DNA of 64,000 bases from Deltaproteobacteria bacterium (GTDB lineage: Bacteria > Myxococcota_A > Polyangia > Nannocystales > Nannocystaceae): contig JADJEE010000001.1 in NCBI GenBank assembly GCA_016709225.1, positions 248,001 through 312,000 of the forward strand. Direction: 5' to 3'. The notes under the pieces were generated by a model. The model saw nothing but the letters and a program-made list of their open reading frames with translations. It made no database searches and was not told the origin of the DNA. Of this stretch, positions 18,451 through 26,925 are shown one piece after another (positions within the stretch are counted from its first letter, which is position 1; each line of letters opens with the position of its first letter). Position numbers and translations under genes: made by a program.

Positions 18451-19719
18451 GTGGTACCGCAACGCGTCGATCTCAACGCTGCGCTGCGCAGCACCCTCGC
18501 GATCGTGCTGGCCGGCGGCCGTGGTACGCGGCTGCGTGCGCTCACCGACGATCAGGCCAAGCCCGCGCTGCCGTTCGGCGGCAAGTTCCGCGTGGTCGAC
18601 TTCCCGATGTCGAACTGCCTCAACTCGGGCGTACGACGCGTCGCCGTGGTGACGCAGTACCGCGCGCACACGTTGATCTCGCACATCCAGCGCGGCTGGA
18701 GCTTCCTGCGCGGCGAGCTGGGCGAGTTCGTCGAGCTGTGGCCGGCGCAGCAGCAGACCGAGCAGGCCAGCTGGTACCTCGGCACCGCCGACGCGGTCTA
18801 CCAGAACCTCGGAGTCATCCGCGGGCACGCGCCCAAGTGGGTGATCATCCTCGCCGGCGATCACGTGTATCGCCAGGACTACTCGCGGCTGCTCGCGGCG
18901 CACATCGCCTCGGGCGCGTCGGTGACGGTGTCGTGCGTGGAGGTGCCGACCGCCCGCGGGTCGGCGTTCGGCATCGTGCAGGTCGACGGCGGCGGTCGCA
19001 TCGAGCGCTTCTGGGAGAAGCCGCGACAGCCACCCGAGATCCCCGGCCGCCCCGGCATCAGCTACGCGAGCATGGGCATCTACGTGTTCGACGCGGCGCT
19101 GCTGATGGAGGCGCTGGCCGAGGACGATCGCGACCCGGACTCCAGCCACGACTTCGGCCACGACGTGCTGCCGCGCCTGGTCGGGCGCGGCTGCGTGGCC
19201 GCGCACGCGTTCGGCGACAGCTGCGTGATGCCCGAGGGCGCGACCGAGCCCTACTGGCGCGACGTCGGCACCCTGGACAGCTACTGGGAGGCCAACACCG
19301 ACCTGCTGCGCGTGACACCCTCGCTCGATCTGTACGAGGAGAACTGGCCCATCTGGACCTACCAGTTCCAGCGTCCGGCGGCGAAGTTCGTGTTCGACGA
19401 TCCCGATCGTCGTGGCTTCGCGGTCGACTCGCTGGTGTCGGCGGGCTGCATCGTCTCCGGTGGCGCCGTGCGACGCTCGCTGCTGTTCACCGACGTCCGC
19501 GTGAACTCGTACTGTGACGTGAGCGACTCGTTGCTGCTGCCGGGGGTCGAGGTCGGTCGTCGCGCGGTGCTGCGCAAGTGCATCGTGGCGCCGGGCGTGC
19601 GCGTGCCCGAGGGCGTGGTGGTGGGCGAAGACGCCGCCCGTGATGCCCGTGTGTTCGAGCGCACCGATGCCGGTGTGACGCTGGTGACCCAGGCGATGCT
19701 CGACGCCCTGGGCACGTGA
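18451..19719 (+). CDS. glgC: Glucose-1-phosphate adenylyltransferase
   Basis: ADP-glucose pyrophosphorylase, 422 aa from the GTG at 18451; an in-frame ATG at 18364 would add 29 residues without homology. It makes ADP-glucose from glucose-1-phosphate and ATP. The nucleotidyl-transferase domain opens LAIVLAGGRGTRLRALT, followed by KPALPFGGKFRVVDFPMSN, AGDHVYRQDY and GSAFGIVQVD. The C-terminal left-handed beta-helix includes VRRSLLFTDVRVNSYCDVSD. It is allosterically controlled in other bacteria; the regulatory residues were not checked. It is divergent from glgA. Confidence 0.95.
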   Translation: MVPQRVDLNAALRSTLAIVLAGGRGTRLRALTDDQAKPALPFGGKFRVVDFPMSNCLNSGVRRVAVVTQYRAHTLISHIQRGWSFLRGELGEFVELWPAQQQTEQASWYLGTADAVYQNLGVIRGHAPKWVIILAGDHVYRQDYSRLLAAHIASGASVTVSCVEVPTARGSAFGIVQVDGGGRIERFWEKPRQPPEIPGRPGISYASMGIYVFDAALLMEALAEDDRDPDSSHDFGHDVLPRLVGRGCVAAHAFGDSCVMPEGATEPYWRDVGTLDSYWEANTDLLRVTPSLDLYEENWPIWTYQFQRPAAKFVFDDPDRRGFAVDSLVSAGCIVSGGAVRRSLLFTDVRVNSYCDVSDSLLLPGVEVGRRAVLRKCIVAPGVRVPEGVVVGEDAARDARVFERTDAGVTLVTQAMLDALGT

Positions 19720-19771
19720 GAGCGACGACTGGCGCGCCCCACGGGCGGGCGTGTTGCGATACGATGCGAGC

Positions 19772-20575
19772 ATGGGATTGCACTGGTTCGTTGTCGCGGC
19801 CGCCGTCGTGGTGGGTGGCTGCACCGGGAACCCGAAGGAGGCCGACGGCGGCGAGGGTGGGGGCTCGCTCGGCGAGACCTCGCAGGGGAGCAGCGCGACG
19901 GCGACCCAGGGCACGGGCTCGGCCGACGGCTCTGGCGGCGCCTCGCAGGGGTTGACGCTCGACACCAGCGCGGGCACCGATGGCGGTGGCTCGACCGGCG
20001 GCGGCTCGACCGGCAGCGGCGGCGCATCGGCGGGCGACGCCTCGGGATCCACCGGCGCCGGCACCAGCGACGCCGGTGGCAGCAGCGGTGCTGGAAGCAG
20101 CGGCGACGGGGGCAGCAGCGGCGGCGGCGTGCTGGCCTGCGGCGAGAACGAGGCCGCGCCGGGCGGCGCGTGTCCGGCTGCGTGCAGCGGCGGCTGTCAG
20201 GGCAACACGTGCACGATCGGCTGCGGCGCCCACGGCTGCGAGGGCATCGCGGTCGACTGTCCGGCGGGGTTCGACTGCGAGGTCGACTGCGACGGCGACA
20301 ACGCCTGCCACGGCTCCGACATCCACTGTCCGTCCGGCGGGCTCGACTGCCACGTCAGCTGCGACGACACCAACGCCTGCCACGACACCAACGTGCACTG
20401 CGGCGACGGTACCTGTCGTGTCGATTGCCTCGCGCCCGCGGGCAACGTCTGCCACGGCGTCACGCTGCACTGCGGCAGCAACGACGGCCACTTGATCTGC
20501 GGCGAGACTCAGAGCGGCGAGCAGGTCGTCGCGGCCAAGGTCAGCAGCTGTGCGTGCGAGGCCGAGGGTTGCTGA
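19772..20575 (+). CDS. Cys-rich surface lipoprotein with Gly/Ser linker
   Basis: Lipoprotein of 267 aa. The signal peptide HWFVVAAAVVVGGC gives lipid attachment at Cys17. Residues 20-120 are a low-complexity Gly/Ser/Thr/Asp linker (SGGASAGDASGSTGAG type), as in myxobacterial surface proteins. The C-terminal 140 residues contain about 20 cysteines in a repeated pattern: NACHGSDIHCPSGGLDCHVSC, then NACHDTNVHCGDGTCRVDC, then NVCHGVTLHC. CH pairs recur every 20-25 residues, suggesting a disulfide ladder or metal binding. The function is unknown. The last 67 bases overlap the end of the convergent metallophosphoesterase gene. Confidence 0.8.
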   Translation: MGLHWFVVAAAVVVGGCTGNPKEADGGEGGGSLGETSQGSSATATQGTGSADGSGGASQGLTLDTSAGTDGGGSTGGGSTGSGGASAGDASGSTGAGTSDAGGSSGAGSSGDGGSSGGGVLACGENEAAPGGACPAACSGGCQGNTCTIGCGAHGCEGIAVDCPAGFDCEVDCDGDNACHGSDIHCPSGGLDCHVSCDDTNACHDTNVHCGDGTCRVDCLAPAGNVCHGVTLHCGSNDGHLICGETQSGEQVVAAKVSSCACEAEGC

Positions 20576-21309
20576 CTCGCGAGCCACTGCGGCGCGCCGA
20601 GCAGCCGACCGGCCGCGTGCACGAACCGGCGCGCCGTCTGCAGCGCCGGTGAGCAGCCCGCATTGAAGATGCCGAGCGGTCGCGGGCCGCCCAGCCAGCG
20701 CTCGGAGGGCCGGTGACGATGGCCGTGGAGCACGAGGTCGCAGCGGCCTCGTAGGCGTCGCAGCAGCTCGGGGCCGCTGGCCAGCGGATCGGCGAAGGGC
20801 AGCCCCAGCGCGCTGCCGAGCGCCTCGAACAGCGACTCATGGGGCATGTGCGTGACGTGGTGGTGAAGCAGCACGCACACCAACGCGCCGGGCTCGGCCG
20901 ATGCGAGCGCGGCCTCGATCGCGTCGAGCTCGGGCGCAGGCAGCTCGCCGTGGGCGACGATGGCGAGGCCCGGGCGTCGGCGCGTGCTGTCGCACAGCAC
21001 CAGGTGCAGGCCCGGAGCCCTGCGCACGCGTACGCGCTCGCCGGCCATGGTCAGCTCGGCGATGTCGTCGCCCAGTCGATCGTGGTTGCCGGGCACGACC
21101 GTCAGGCGGCCGCGGGCCGCGAGCGGCTCGAACACCCGGGCGAAGCGCTCGAACTGCGCGAAGGTGCCGTTCTCGGTGACGTCGCCGGTGACGACGACGT
21201 GATCGACGTCGTCGTCGACCAATCGCTGCACGAGTGCGCTCGTGCGGCGCTCGAGCCGGCGGCCGGCACCGAAGTGGAGATCGGAGAGATGGACCAGGCT
21301 GCTCGGCAT
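20509..21309 (-). CDS. Calcineurin-like metallophosphoesterase
   Basis: Metal-dependent phosphoesterase, 266 aa, of the calcineurin/3',5'-cAMP phosphodiesterase (CpdA-like) fold. All five ligand motifs are visible in order: SDLHFG (DxH), VVTGDVTENG (GD), VVPGNHDR (GNHD), LLHHHVTH and LHGHRHRPSERW (GHxH). The substrate is not determinable from sequence. The ATG at 21309 places SDLHF at residue 9, as is usual. The 3' end runs 67 bases into the Cys-rich lipoprotein gene on the other strand, so its last 22 codons share DNA with that gene. The gene start is 164 bp from the divergent glycosyltransferase. Confidence 0.87.
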   Translation of the reverse strand: MPSSLVHLSDLHFGAGRRLERRTSALVQRLVDDDVDHVVVTGDVTENGTFAQFERFARVFEPLAARGRLTVVPGNHDRLGDDIAELTMAGERVRVRRAPGLHLVLCDSTRRRPGLAIVAHGELPAPELDAIEAALASAEPGALVCVLLHHHVTHMPHESLFEALGSALGLPFADPLASGPELLRRLRGRCDLVLHGHRHRPSERWLGGPRPLGIFNAGCSPALQTARRFVHAAGRLLGAPQWLASQQPSASHAQLLTLAATTCSPL

Positions 21310-21473
21310 CGGACCTCGCTTCCGCGGCCCACCTTGACGGCTGTCGATCACGATCGGGCGTCGCCGCCGTGACGATCCGAAGACGCGATCGCAGTTCACG
21401 TTCGCGTCACCGCAGCGCCCTCGGATCGGCGCGCAGCCCTGATCTCCTGCACATCGAGGAGCGGCGACGAACC

Positions 21474-22733
21474 ATGAACGACGAAGCATGGCTGTGGCGG
21501 ACCCTGGTGATCGTGGTGGCCTCGGGCGCGACGCTCGGGCTCGTGGTGCGGACGGGGCTGGCGTGGATCACCTGCCGACACGCGGCGCGTCGGCGGCCCG
21601 AGCTGGTGTGCGCCCCCGGCCTGAGCGTGTTCAAGCCGCTGTGCGGCCTCGATCCCGGGCTCGAGGACAACCTGCGTGCGCTGTTGCTGCAGGACTACCC
21701 CGGCATGCGCGACGGCGGGGTGCAGGTCATCTTCGGCGTGACCTCGCCGACGGACCCGGCGCTGGCGGTCGCGCGGCGGCTGGCGTCGTCGTTCCCGGCT
21801 GCCGACATCGCGGTCGTCGTCGGCGATCCCGACGCGGCCAAGAACCCGAAGGTCGCGAACCTGCTCGGCATGGCACCCCACGCCCGCCACGGCCTGTGGC
21901 TGGTGAGTGACTCGAACGTCCGCGTCGCGCCGGGCTACCTGCGCGACATGGTCGCGACCCTGCAGCTGCGCGACGTCGGGCTGGTCGCGAACCTCGTGGT
22001 CGCCGGTGATGGTCGCGGGCTGGGCAGTGTGTTCGAGCAGCTGCAGCTGGGCGGCATCATCGCGGCGGGGGTCGCCGCCGGCGACCTCATCGGCCACCCC
22101 TGTGTGATCGGCAAGTCGATGCTGCTGCGCCGCGACGACCTGTCGGCGCTCGGCGGCCTGCGGGCCTTCGGTGACGTGCTCGGCGAGGACTACGTGATGG
22201 GGCAGGCGTTCGCGCGTGCCGGCCTCGGGGTCGAGATCTCGTCGCACGTCGTGCACGCCGAGGGGGGTGCGTGGTCGCTGCGACGTTTCGGTGCGCGACA
22301 TCTGCGGTGGTGCCAGATGCGGCGATGGATCGCACCGACGGCCTACGCGTTCGAGCCGCTGTTGATGCCGTCGGCGTGGGCGCTCGCGCTGCTGGTGCTG
22401 GCGTTCGCACCCGCGGCATGGGCCGGGCAGGCCGCGGTGTCGCCGATGGGCCTCGGCGCGCTCGCGGTGCTGGGGCTCGCGATCGCGTGCGCCATCGAGG
22501 GCGTGCAGGCGCGGGCGCTGCACCACGCGCGGCCGTCGTGGCGACGCCTGCTCGCGACCCCGCTCAAGGACCTCGCGATGCTGGCGCTGTGGCTGGCCGC
22601 ATGGGTGATCCGCGGCGTCCACTGGCGGGGGCACGACTTCCGCATCGGCCCCGGCTCGCGGCTGGTCGACGCGCACGCGACCGAGGCCCTCGAGCCGTTC
22701 CTCGCGCCCTCGCCGGGCGAGGCGCTGCCGTAG
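21474..22733 (+). CDS. Membrane glycosyltransferase, GT21/HpnI-like
   Basis: Family-2-fold glycosyltransferase of 419 aa with the plan of ceramide glucosyltransferase and hopanoid HpnI. An N-terminal span (VIVVASGATLGLVVRTGLAW) precedes the catalytic domain, with LSVFKPLCGLDPGLEDNLRA, LVSDSNVRV (metal/sugar DxD region), GEDYVMGQAF, and RHLRWCQMRRW as the (Q/R)xxRW acceptor motif. Three C-terminal spans follow (from PSAWALALLVLAFAP onward). It probably glycosylates a membrane lipid (ceramide-like or hopanoid). A GGAG lies 11-14 bases before the ATG. No hpn or sphingolipid genes are nearby. Confidence 0.83.
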   Translation: MNDEAWLWRTLVIVVASGATLGLVVRTGLAWITCRHAARRRPELVCAPGLSVFKPLCGLDPGLEDNLRALLLQDYPGMRDGGVQVIFGVTSPTDPALAVARRLASSFPAADIAVVVGDPDAAKNPKVANLLGMAPHARHGLWLVSDSNVRVAPGYLRDMVATLQLRDVGLVANLVVAGDGRGLGSVFEQLQLGGIIAAGVAAGDLIGHPCVIGKSMLLRRDDLSALGGLRAFGDVLGEDYVMGQAFARAGLGVEISSHVVHAEGGAWSLRRFGARHLRWCQMRRWIAPTAYAFEPLLMPSAWALALLVLAFAPAAWAGQAAVSPMGLGALAVLGLAIACAIEGVQARALHHARPSWRRLLATPLKDLAMLALWLAAWVIRGVHWRGHDFRIGPGSRLVDAHATEALEPFLAPSPGEALP

Positions 22734-22952
22734 CCGCAACGCGCGACGGCGACGGCCCGTCGTCAGGGGCCTTGGTTGACGTCGCCGAAGCTCGCGGTGG
22801 GCGGCAAGGCGGGCCGAGGATAGGCAGCACCGTGTCACGCCGAGGTGACAAGCGCGGGGCCTCGCCGCCGACACCACCGCCGCCGCACGAGCCGCTCGCC
22901 CAACGCGGCAAGCGGACCAACGCGTCGCAGCGTGGCGCGGAACTGGCGCTCG

Positions 22953-23324
22953 TCACACCAGCGGCGTGGTCGCGTCGTCGTCGTTGCGGGGCGGCGGCAA
23001 GCGACGGCTCGCACGCATGCGCTCGACCTCCCGCAGCAGCGACTCCCACGGCGCGAGCATCGAGCACCGCCGCGGCCAGCGGCCGGGCTCGAGACGGAAG
23101 CGCAGTGTGTCGCCACCCAGGATCGCGGCCACGGCGGGCAGGCCGTCGAGCCCATTGACGCTGGCATGGATGACGCAACCACGGTTCACGTAGATCTCGG
23201 CGAGGCGCTCGCCGTCGTCGTGGGCGATGCGCACCGGGCCTTCCCAGAGCAGCGCACGCGGGATCGCGAGCGCGAGCGGGAGCAGTTCATGGTCCATCAC
23301 GGATGCACGATGGTTCGTGGGCAT
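22953..23324 (-). CDS. DUF4388/PATAN-like small protein
   Basis: Cytoplasmic protein of 123 aa. The middle (GPVRIAHDDGERLAEIYV, NRGCVIHASVNGLDGLPAV, AILGGDTLRFRLEPG) follows the pattern of DUF4388/PATAN domains. These domains commonly occur in deltaproteobacterial regulators and in gliding-motility or signalling proteins. Here the domain stands almost alone, followed by a basic/acidic tail of 35 residues. The ATG at 23324 has AGGTGA seven bases upstream, better than the GTG three codons earlier. The family call is by resemblance. Confidence 0.6.
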   Translation of the reverse strand: MPTNHRASVMDHELLPLALAIPRALLWEGPVRIAHDDGERLAEIYVNRGCVIHASVNGLDGLPAVAAILGGDTLRFRLEPGRWPRRCSMLAPWESLLREVERMRASRRLPPPRNDDDATTPLV

Positions 23325-23458
23325 GGGCTTCACCTGTGGCGGCAGTCTGGCCGCCCGCGGTCACGAAGCCCGCGCAGCGCGGATCCGTTTGCGTGACTTC
23401 GCGGCAACCTCGGCTCGTCACGTGTGCATGACGCGGTCGCGACCGAGGCCGCGCGGCG

Positions 23459-24850
23459 TCACACGCCGGTGACGTAGTAGATGCCGAGACACATCTCGTC
23501 GCGGGTGCCCTCGCCCCAGTTGACCTCCTCGTCGCCGGCGCCGTTGTCCCAGTGGCAGGTCAGCTCGAGCGTGTCGCCGGGCTCGAAGCGCTGTGGCGTC
23601 GCGAAACCGTAGGCCGACTGCCAGGCGAAGTCCCACCGCGGGATGTCGAGCAGGCAGGTCTCGCCGCCGTCCGGGTGGAGGATGCGGTGCCGGGCCGAGC
23701 GACCGAGCAGGTGCATGTGGTGCGCGCTCGAGTGGATGAGGAACGGCGCGTTCGGGGGAATCACGTCGGTCAGGAAGTCCATCACCACGGTGGGATCGAG
23801 GGCCCAGCTGTGCACGACGTCGGCGTCGCCCGCGGGGATCGGCATGTTGCCGGCGAGCCAGTCGAGGTCGGCCCACAGCAACATGAAGGCCTCGCGCTCG
23901 ACGGTGTCGGCGGTCATGAGCTCGATGCTCGTGCGATCGCTGTCGCCGTCGCTGGCGGCGGTGTTGTAGTGGATCTGCAGCACGACCTTGGCGTCGGGTT
24001 CGATCGCCAGGCCGGTGCCCTCGGGATAGGGCGTCGCATGCCCGCCGGGCGCCCACGCACCGAGCCACAGCCCCGCGCCGGGATCCGTCACCGCGCCGCC
24101 CGGCCCACCGAAGCAGGGATAGCCCGCGCTGGGATCCGCAGCGTCGAGGGCCTCGTACTCGGGCACGCGATCGGGCGCGATGCGGTACGCGATCACGTGG
24201 TGGACCAGCGAGGGATTGCCGGGGCGCACGTGGAAGCCGGTCACGAACGACGGGGTGTCGAGCGGCCAATCGAGGAGGAAGCAGCGATAGTCGTCGGCGC
24301 CGACGGGGGTGTACGCGAGCGGCGACGACAGCTCGACGTCGACCCGCGGCAGGCCGTCGTCGCCGTGGTCGACCGCGGCCGGGGCATCGTCCGGGTTGCC
24401 GCGCGGGCCCTGCTCGGCGGCCCACGCGACCAGGGTGTCGATCTCGGTGGGTGGCAGCGTGGGATCGTGGCTGTACTCGGCGCAGCTCGAGTCCGGCAGC
24501 CACGGCGGCATCGTGCCGGCCGTGACCGCGGCTGCGATCGCCTCACGCCACGGCCACGCGTCCTCGTAGCGCTCGAGGGAGAACGGCGCGATGTTGCCGT
24601 CGTGGTGGCACGCGGTGCAGCGCGCCTGCATCACCGGCAACACGTCGCGGTAGAACGTCACCGCGCCGTCGTCGGGACCGAGCGGGTCACCTGCGTCGGG
24701 CGTCGCAGCTTCGCTCCCGCTGGCCTCGTCGCCGTGCGCCGTGCCACCGCTCGCCTGCGGGTCGGGGTCGTCGCTCGCGGTCGCCTGCACGCACGCGACG
24801 ACGAGTAGCAGCAGCAGGGTGGGGGCGCGGTGGCGATCGGGGGAACGCAT
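23459..24850 (-). CDS. Lipoprotein: heme-c site plus copper type II monooxygenase-like domain
   Basis: Exported lipoprotein, 463 aa, lipobox LLVVAC. After an acidic, disordered linker comes a cytochrome-like segment with one CxxCH heme site (VMQARCTACHHDGNIAPF, about residues 72-90). A large beta-rich region follows with the features of copper type II, ascorbate-dependent monooxygenases (PHM/DBH fold). These include SLVHHVIAY (paired histidines), KVVLQIHYNT, and SSAHHMHLLG, a histidine/methionine cluster. Such two-part proteins are frequent in myxobacteria and planctomycetes; the substrate is unknown. No cytochrome maturation genes are in view. The start is set by the signal peptide. Confidence 0.8.
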   Translation of the reverse strand: MRSPDRHRAPTLLLLLVVACVQATASDDPDPQASGGTAHGDEASGSEAATPDAGDPLGPDDGAVTFYRDVLPVMQARCTACHHDGNIAPFSLERYEDAWPWREAIAAAVTAGTMPPWLPDSSCAEYSHDPTLPPTEIDTLVAWAAEQGPRGNPDDAPAAVDHGDDGLPRVDVELSSPLAYTPVGADDYRCFLLDWPLDTPSFVTGFHVRPGNPSLVHHVIAYRIAPDRVPEYEALDAADPSAGYPCFGGPGGAVTDPGAGLWLGAWAPGGHATPYPEGTGLAIEPDAKVVLQIHYNTAASDGDSDRTSIELMTADTVEREAFMLLWADLDWLAGNMPIPAGDADVVHSWALDPTVVMDFLTDVIPPNAPFLIHSSAHHMHLLGRSARHRILHPDGGETCLLDIPRWDFAWQSAYGFATPQRFEPGDTLELTCHWDNGAGDEEVNWGEGTRDEMCLGIYYVTGV

Positions 24851-25063
24851 GGGTCGGCAGCCAGCATGCGGCGCGTCGGGTCGGTCGTCGCGATCGAAGC
24901 CAAAGGGCCGACGGGCGCGCGGGCGAGTTGCCCAGCGCCGTCGTCGAGGGGCGACGCCGTCGCGGCCTCGATGGGCAAGTTGACCGGTGTCGCTCCGATG
25001 TTCCCGCGTCGTCGTGCGGTCGTCGCTCGCCCGGCGCTGCGCAGCGAACGCGGGCGCCACGAC

Positions 25064-25103
25064 GACGAAGGGCCCCTCCCGCAGCGCGGAAGGAGCCCTC
25101 GTC
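25064..25103 (-). terminator. Terminator-like hairpin after the small lipoprotein gene
   Basis: As minus-strand RNA the arms pair over 13 bp with two G-U wobbles (GGGCUCC... with ...GGGGCCC) around a 3-base loop. The stem extends outward through GACGA/UCGUC with one bulge. It lies 62 bases downstream of the 68-aa lipoprotein stop, the expected place for its terminator. A U-poor TTCGTCG follows. Confidence 0.62.
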
Positions 25104-25165
25104 AGCTCGAGCGGTGGCACGGGTCGCGACGGCGAGCCGCGCGACGTCATGCCAACGGTTGGGGT

Positions 25166-25372
25166 TCAGCCCTCGGCAGCCGCCGCGTCGCCCTCGCCCT
25201 CGGCGGGAGCTTCCTCGGCCGCCGGGGTCTCCGCGGCGGCATCGGCCGCCGGGGTCTCGGTCGCCGCCGGGGTGTCCGCGTTGGTCGCGTCGTCCGGGGT
25301 GGTGGTGTCCTTCTTCTCGCAGCCCGCGACAGCCAGGGCCGCGAGGAACAACATGCTGGTTGCGATCTTCAT
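25166..25372 (-). CDS. Small Ala/Glu/Pro/Thr-rich lipoprotein
   Basis: Mature protein of about 48 residues behind a signal peptide (MKIATSMLFLAALAVAGC) with a clear lipobox. The mature part is wholly disordered: KKDTTTPDD, then alternating ETPAAD/ETPAAEE/EGEGDAAAAEG. Only Cys1 and the acidic, proline-dotted tail can be described; no domain exists. A GGAG lies 9 bases before the ATG at 25372. The gene is monocistronic between a hairpin and the sigma-54 activator gene that ends 151 bp upstream. It may be an abundant envelope spacer-type lipoprotein; this is a guess. Confidence 0.75.
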   Translation of the reverse strand: MKIATSMLFLAALAVAGCEKKDTTTPDDATNADTPAATETPAADAAAETPAAEEAPAEGEGDAAAAEG

Positions 25373-25523
25373 CGTCGTGTTCTCCAGAAATGGGCCGCGT
25401 AGATTTCGACCCGAACCGGCCTCTCTCCTACCGCGAATCCCAGGGCTTCGCCAAGCGGAGTTTTTCGCGGCGACAACCGGGGATGCAACGCTTGTACGCG
25501 CGCTCACGCGGCGAACCTGCAGG

Positions 25524-26873
25524 TCAGTCGTCGCTGTCGTCGCGGCGTAGGCCGTAGCTCTCGATCCAGCGGTAGATCTGCCGACGATCGCGGCCGAAGT
25601 GCTTCGCCAGCCCCCGCACGCTGCCGGAGAGGCGCTCGAACGCCGCCACGAAATCGTCGCGGGTTGGAATTGCGGGCTTGGCCTCGGCCGCAGCCCGGGC
25701 TGGCTCGGGGCTCGGCGCGGCCGCCAGCCACCCCGGCAGGTCGGAGCGCCCGATGCGCTCGCCGGGCGGGTGCGAGGACGCCAGCGCGTGCACGAGGCGG
25801 TCGACCTCGCGCAGGTTGTTGGGCCAGCGATGCAGCAGCAGCACCTCGGCCGCCTCGGGGTCGAAGCGCGGGAGGCCGGCGTCGTGTTGCTCGCGCCGCG
25901 AGAACCACGCGCCCGTGAGGCGATCGATCCACGTCAGCAGATCGCGTCGCCGTCGACGCAGGGGCGGCAGGTGCAGTTCCCACAGCGACAGGCGCGCGTA
26001 GAGGTCGCGGCGGAATTGGCCCGCGTCGACGGCCCCGGCGAGGTCGCGGTTGGTCGCCGCGATGACGCGGACGTCGACCTTGACCACGCGCGTGCCACCG
26101 ACCGGTTGCACCTCGCCCTCCTGCAGCGCACGCAGCAGCTTGGGCTGCAGCTCGAGCGGGAGCTCGCCGATCTCGTCGAGGAACAGCGAGCCGCCGTCGG
26201 CGGCGCGGAACAACCCCGGCGCGTCGGCGTTGGCCCCGGTGAAGGCACCGCGCACGTGTCCGAACAGCTGGCTGTCGATGATCTGCGGTGACAGTGCGGC
26301 GCAGTTGATGCTGAGCAGCGGGCCGCGTCCGCGTTGCTCGTGCAGTGCCCGCGCCGCGAATTCCTTGCCCGTGCCGGTCTCGCCGAACAGCAGCACCGGC
26401 GAGGGGTCGTCGGCGGCGCGCCGCAGCTGGGCGCGCAGGGCCGCGATCGCAAGCGAGCTGCCCGGGACCTCGGCGAGCTCGACGTCGTCGTCCGGCACCG
26501 GCAGGCCGCGCTCGAGCACCAGCGTGACGTCGCCGAGCTGCAGGATCGACTCTTCGCCGAGTGCGACGGCGCTGCCGCCCAGGGGGTGGCCGTCGACACG
26601 GCTGCCGTTGTGGCTGCCCAGGTCGCGACCGACGAACTGCCCGATCGAGGGGTCGTAGCGGATCTCGAAGTGGTTGCGCGACACCGTCGGGTGATCGAGC
26701 GGACCCGGAGCCGCGGTCGACGTGCGTCCGATGACCCGCGGACCATCGTCGAGCGTGCACGACCACTCGACCCCGCGCGGGTGAACCACGCTCAGGCGCG
26801 CCGCCGTACCCGCGTCACGTCGGGTCTCCGACGACGACGAGCGGGTCACGGTGGCGAGGTGTTCGTCGGACAT
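25524..26873 (-). CDS. Sigma-54-dependent activator with FHA sensor domain
   Basis: Enhancer-binding protein, 449 aa. An N-terminal FHA domain (residues 40-122: RVIGRTS, HPTVSRNHFEI, LGSHNGSRVDG) should bind phosphothreonine and couple Ser/Thr kinase signals to sigma-54 transcription. The AAA+ domain (about 135-345) has Walker A GETGTGKE, the sigma-54 loop GAFTGA, Walker B GGSLFLDEIGEL, sensor I VIAATNRDL and the RRDLYARLS arginine region. The C-terminus is a Fis-type helix-turn-helix (VRGLAKHFGRDRRQIYRWIE). FHA-EBPs are a myxobacterial speciality. The target promoters are unknown. Confidence 0.95.
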   Translation of the reverse strand: MSDEHLATVTRSSSSETRRDAGTAARLSVVHPRGVEWSCTLDDGPRVIGRTSTAAPGPLDHPTVSRNHFEIRYDPSIGQFVGRDLGSHNGSRVDGHPLGGSAVALGEESILQLGDVTLVLERGLPVPDDDVELAEVPGSSLAIAALRAQLRRAADDPSPVLLFGETGTGKEFAARALHEQRGRGPLLSINCAALSPQIIDSQLFGHVRGAFTGANADAPGLFRAADGGSLFLDEIGELPLELQPKLLRALQEGEVQPVGGTRVVKVDVRVIAATNRDLAGAVDAGQFRRDLYARLSLWELHLPPLRRRRRDLLTWIDRLTGAWFSRREQHDAGLPRFDPEAAEVLLLHRWPNNLREVDRLVHALASSHPPGERIGRSDLPGWLAAAPSPEPARAAAEAKPAIPTRDDFVAAFERLSGSVRGLAKHFGRDRRQIYRWIESYGLRRDDSDD

Positions 26874-26925
26874 GCTCGCGGGGGCGTCAGGGCGCTTCGG
26901 CCGTCGCGTGCGACGGCGGGTGGGC

